In this document: positions 14,198-16,524 of the stretch, piece by piece | How positions within the stretch are numbered: the stretch's first letter is position 1 | Layout of the letters: every line of letters starts with the position of its first letter | Assembly: GCA_022601215.1 (NCBI GenBank) | Contig: JAHZIZ010000047.1 | Coordinates: 1-16,524 of the forward strand | Source of the DNA: Bacteroidota bacterium | GTDB taxonomy: Bacteria > Bacteroidota > Bacteroidia > Flavobacteriales > Flavobacteriaceae | Direction: 5' to 3' | Length of the DNA stretch: 16,524 bases | Notes under the pieces: generated by a model | What the model was told of the DNA's origin: nothing | The model's input: only the letters and a program-made list of their open reading frames with translations | The model's database searches: none | Program-made: the position numbers and the translations under genes

Positions 14198-16524
14198 TTA
14201 AAATTTAGCACTAACACCTAATGTATAAGTCTTAGCTCTTGGGTAGGCTCCAAAGTCAATACCTGCAGTTGGAAGTCCGTTTAGGATGTTTGCATCTCCT
14301 GATGCAGCTCTAGAGTTCACCTCTGGATCTAAACCAGTATAATCTGTTATTAAGAACAAGTTTTGTCCATTAGCAGATAGGGTAAGCGATTTAAAGAAGG
14401 CATCATCTTTTAATGGCCAATCATAGCTAATAGATACATTCTCTAGTCGTACAAAGTCACCTTTTTCTAAGAAACGAGTAGATACTTCTGCCGCGGCATT
14501 GGTAGCTTCTCCATTACCAAGAATTGCAAATTGTCCAGGCGTAGAAATGCTTGATGGGCTTCCTACTACGTCAGTTGTTAAATTACGGCCACTTCCAAAA
14601 GATCCTGCCGTAAAGAAGGCATTTCTAGTGTTGTTGTACACATAATGTCCAAATTGTCCAGAAAGGAAGGTAGATGCTGACCAGTTTTTGTAAGAAGCAC
14701 TCATAGAGAAACCTCCTGTTAAATCTGGCAATGCGCTTTTGTCTACGAATTTCTGAACATCTTCTTGAATAGGTTGTCCTGTAGCCGGATCAAATCCTTC
14801 AAACTCACGTAAGAAAAACGCAAATAACGGTTGGCCTTCTTCAAGTTTTTGAGCAAAAGCTCCCGTTAAACCTTGACCATTAATTGCTCCAGCGTCGAAT
14901 CCACCTGCCAAAGAAGTGATCTCGTTTTGGTTATACGCTACGTTAAAACCAGCATTCCAGTTCCAGTCTTCGGTATCTACTAAATCATAATTCAATGCAA
15001 ATTCAATCCCTTGGTTTTGTACCTCAGAACCATCTAGGTTCGCAAAGTTAAACGGTAGCGGAGAAGGTTGAGCAGGAGTAATATTAAATAATAAATCCTT
15101 GGTGGTTTTTCTATACACATCAAGACTACCACTTAATCGGTCATCGTTAAATCCGAAATCAATACCAGCTCCAAATTGAAGGTTTTCTTCCCATTTTAAA
15201 TCGGGCACTCCAAAAGATACTGGACTCAAACCTGGAATTCCAATAGCGCCATCATTTCCAACACTAGGGGCTCCAAACCTTCTTCTACGTACAGAATTTC
15301 CATACCCTAATCCTTCTTGGTTACCAGTAATACCTGCACTCACACGAAGTTTTAAAGTAGACACATTGTCTCCAACAAAATCTTCGTTATGCATTTTCCA
15401 AGCAAAGGCTCCAGAAGGGAAGTAACCGTATTTATTATCAGGTCCAAAACGCGTTGATCCATCCGCTCTAAAAGTTCCAGTAAATAAGTATTTGTCAGCA
15501 ATACCTATATTGACCCTACCGAAGAACGATTGAAGTTCATCTGTATTGTCAAAAGTGTCTGCAGTTAATGCATTCACTCCAAGGTTTGGTGCTCCTCCTC
15601 CTACGAAATCAGTAGAAGATTCTCCAAGAATACGATTTACAAAAATATCTCCGCTGTTTTCGTTGAAATCACCGGTATAGTTATTTGAGAAACCATACTG
15701 TTGGTACTCACCAGAAATCTTACTTTCTATTACACGGGCAGAGTTGATGATATCTTCTCCCATTTGGTTCATGTCATCTGTGAAGAATCCAAAAGCATTG
15801 ATGTTTCTTCCTGCGGTATTAAAATCTTGATAAGAGAAACCTGCTAAAATGTCTATTTCTAAATTATCAAATTTTTTCTTATAGTTAGCAGTGATTTCCA
15901 TCAATTGACTTTCTAAGTCCAAATCATTTACGGTTCCACGACCGTTTCCAAATACTGCATTTTGAAGGTTTGATGCTTCTCTCGATGCAACTGCAATTCT
16001 TGTAGAATTAGAGTTGTCATATCCTAAGTTCACTTTCGCAGAGAATTCTGGAGTGAAATTATAGTTTGCAGAGAAGTTAATTAAGTAACGATCTGTTTCT
16101 GCAGTATTTTGCGTGTAATCTAATAATTGCAATGGATTGAACAAGCCTCCAGTATTGTTAAAGTTGGTGAAGGCAGGCCAAGTTGGATTGGCCGCTAAAG
16201 CGGATCCAATTAAATCTCCTCTAAATCCAGCACCACCACCAGTGGCCGCACTTTCATCGTTTACTCTAGACGCAGACGCTTGCAGACCTAAGTCTAATTT
16301 ATTGTTTAGAAAGCTGTGCTTTATATTAAGACGTCCATTTACTCGCTCCAAAGAAGTGTTTTCTAGGATACCAAAGTTCTTTCCATATCCAAAGGTTGCT
16401 CTTACATTACCATTACTGTAACTATTCGAGTAACCAACGTTATTATTTGTAGAAGTAGATGTTCTAAAGATAAGGTCTTGCCAGTCTGTTCTAAACCCTG
16501 CATTTCTTGCATCAACATCGAAAC
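14198..16524 (-). CDS. SusC/RagA-family TonB-linked outer-membrane transporter (C-terminal part)
   Basis: An open frame of 774 codons continues to the right edge, so the signal peptide, carboxypeptidase-like domain, TonB box and most of the plug are outside the window; full SusC proteins are usually near 1,000 residues. The first visible residues include TDWQDLIFRT, the standard sequence at the plug-barrel transition of SusC proteins. The barrel follows with typical motifs: FLFTGTFRADGSTRFGP-like strand text (YLFTGTFRADGSTRFG), GYFPSGAFAWKMHNEDF, LKLRVSAGITGNQEGL, DLKWEENLQFGAGIDFGF, and a terminal strand ending YTLGVSAKF with a C-terminal phenylalanine. A TTG at 16351 is internal and not the start. 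It imports ligands captured by the adjacent SusD using TonB energy. It is the first visible gene of the susC-susD unit, which ends at the terminator near 12600. Confidence 0.97.
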   Translation of the reverse strand, partial: FDVDARNAGFRTDWQDLIFRTSTSTNNNVGYSNSYSNGNVRATFGYGKNFGILENTSLERVNGRLNIKHSFLNNKLDLGLQASASRVNDESAATGGGAGFRGDLIGSALAANPTWPAFTNFNNTGGLFNPLQLLDYTQNTAETDRYLINFSANYNFTPEFSAKVNLGYDNSNSTRIAVASREASNLQNAVFGNGRGTVNDLDLESQLMEITANYKKKFDNLEIDILAGFSYQDFNTAGRNINAFGFFTDDMNQMGEDIINSARVIESKISGEYQQYGFSNNYTGDFNENSGDIFVNRILGESSTDFVGGGAPNLGVNALTADTFDNTDELQSFFGRVNIGIADKYLFTGTFRADGSTRFGPDNKYGYFPSGAFAWKMHNEDFVGDNVSTLKLRVSAGITGNQEGLGYGNSVRRRRFGAPSVGNDGAIGIPGLSPVSFGVPDLKWEENLQFGAGIDFGFNDDRLSGSLDVYRKTTKDLLFNITPAQPSPLPFNFANLDGSEVQNQGIEFALNYDLVDTEDWNWNAGFNVAYNQNEITSLAGGFDAGAINGQGLTGAFAQKLEEGQPLFAFFLREFEGFDPATGQPIQEDVQKFVDKSALPDLTGGFSMSASYKNWSASTFLSGQFGHYVYNNTRNAFFTAGSFGSGRNLTTDVVGSPSSISTPGQFAILGNGEATNAAAEVSTRFLEKGDFVRLENVSISYDWPLKDDAFFKSLTLSANGQNLFLITDYTGLDPEVNSRAASGDANILNGLPTAGIDFGAYPRAKTYTLGVSAKF

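Noticed and set aside
16349..16351. TTG at 16351 as the susC start
   Set aside because: The frame stays open to the window edge and the upstream residues encode the conserved TDWQDLIFRT region of SusC proteins.
1..16524. CRISPR array, insertion sequence, integrase, tRNA or phage-defence genes
   Set aside because: No short regularly spaced repeats, transposase motifs, cloverleaf sequences or nuclease/helicase motifs were seen; nearly all bases are in the nine genes described.

Overview
The window is a densely packed, AT-rich stretch of a Bacteroidota genome, most likely a marine-type member of the Flavobacteriia. The evidence is a SusC/SusD outer-membrane pair, a run of Bacteroidota-style lipoproteins, start codons without Shine-Dalgarno sites, and long FG-GAP/VCBS proteins with an ASPIC/UnbV domain. 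Every supported gene lies on the minus strand, so transcription runs from the right edge to the left edge. No rRNA, tRNA, mobile element or CRISPR array is visible, and no gene-free stretch exceeds about 100 bases.

In transcription order: (1) the C-terminal three quarters of a SusC TonB-dependent transporter (14198-16524, cut by the right edge); (2) its SusD/RagB lipoprotein (12636-14186); (3) a 90-base gap with a strong intrinsic terminator and a possible promoter overlapping it; (4-6) three consecutive, collinear paralogues of about 1,100 residues (9216-12545, 5874-9206, 2645-5908), each a predicted lipoprotein with 12 to 14 calcium-loop FG-GAP/VCBS motifs around a central ASPIC/UnbV domain; (7) a vanadium-dependent haloperoxidase-type lipoprotein with the full set of vanadate-pocket residues (1324-2679); (8) a membrane-anchored protein with an SRPBCC-like half and a GyrI-like effector-binding half (419-1324); (9) the start of a six-hairpin glycosidase of the amylo-1,6-glucosidase/GH100-like kind (1-411, cut by the left edge).

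From the first FG-GAP gene onward, genes are 7-9 bases apart or overlap by 1 or 35 bases, which indicates one translationally coupled operon. The two 35-base overlaps arise at the same place: an out-of-frame ATG inside the codons for a conserved Asn-Asn-Asp/Glu motif near the C-terminus of the FG-GAP paralogues. The third paralogue carries the same latent ATG, but it closes after six codons.

Taken together this resembles a surface uptake and processing locus. SusC/SusD would import a ligand, the three FG-GAP lipoproteins would form calcium-stabilised propeller-like scaffolds or binders at the cell surface, the haloperoxidase homologue would perform vanadate-dependent oxidation or, less likely, phosphate chemistry, and the glycosidase would cleave a sugar product. 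The substrate cannot be read from the sequence, and the joint role of the FG-GAP trio and the haloperoxidase is the most interesting unexplained part.
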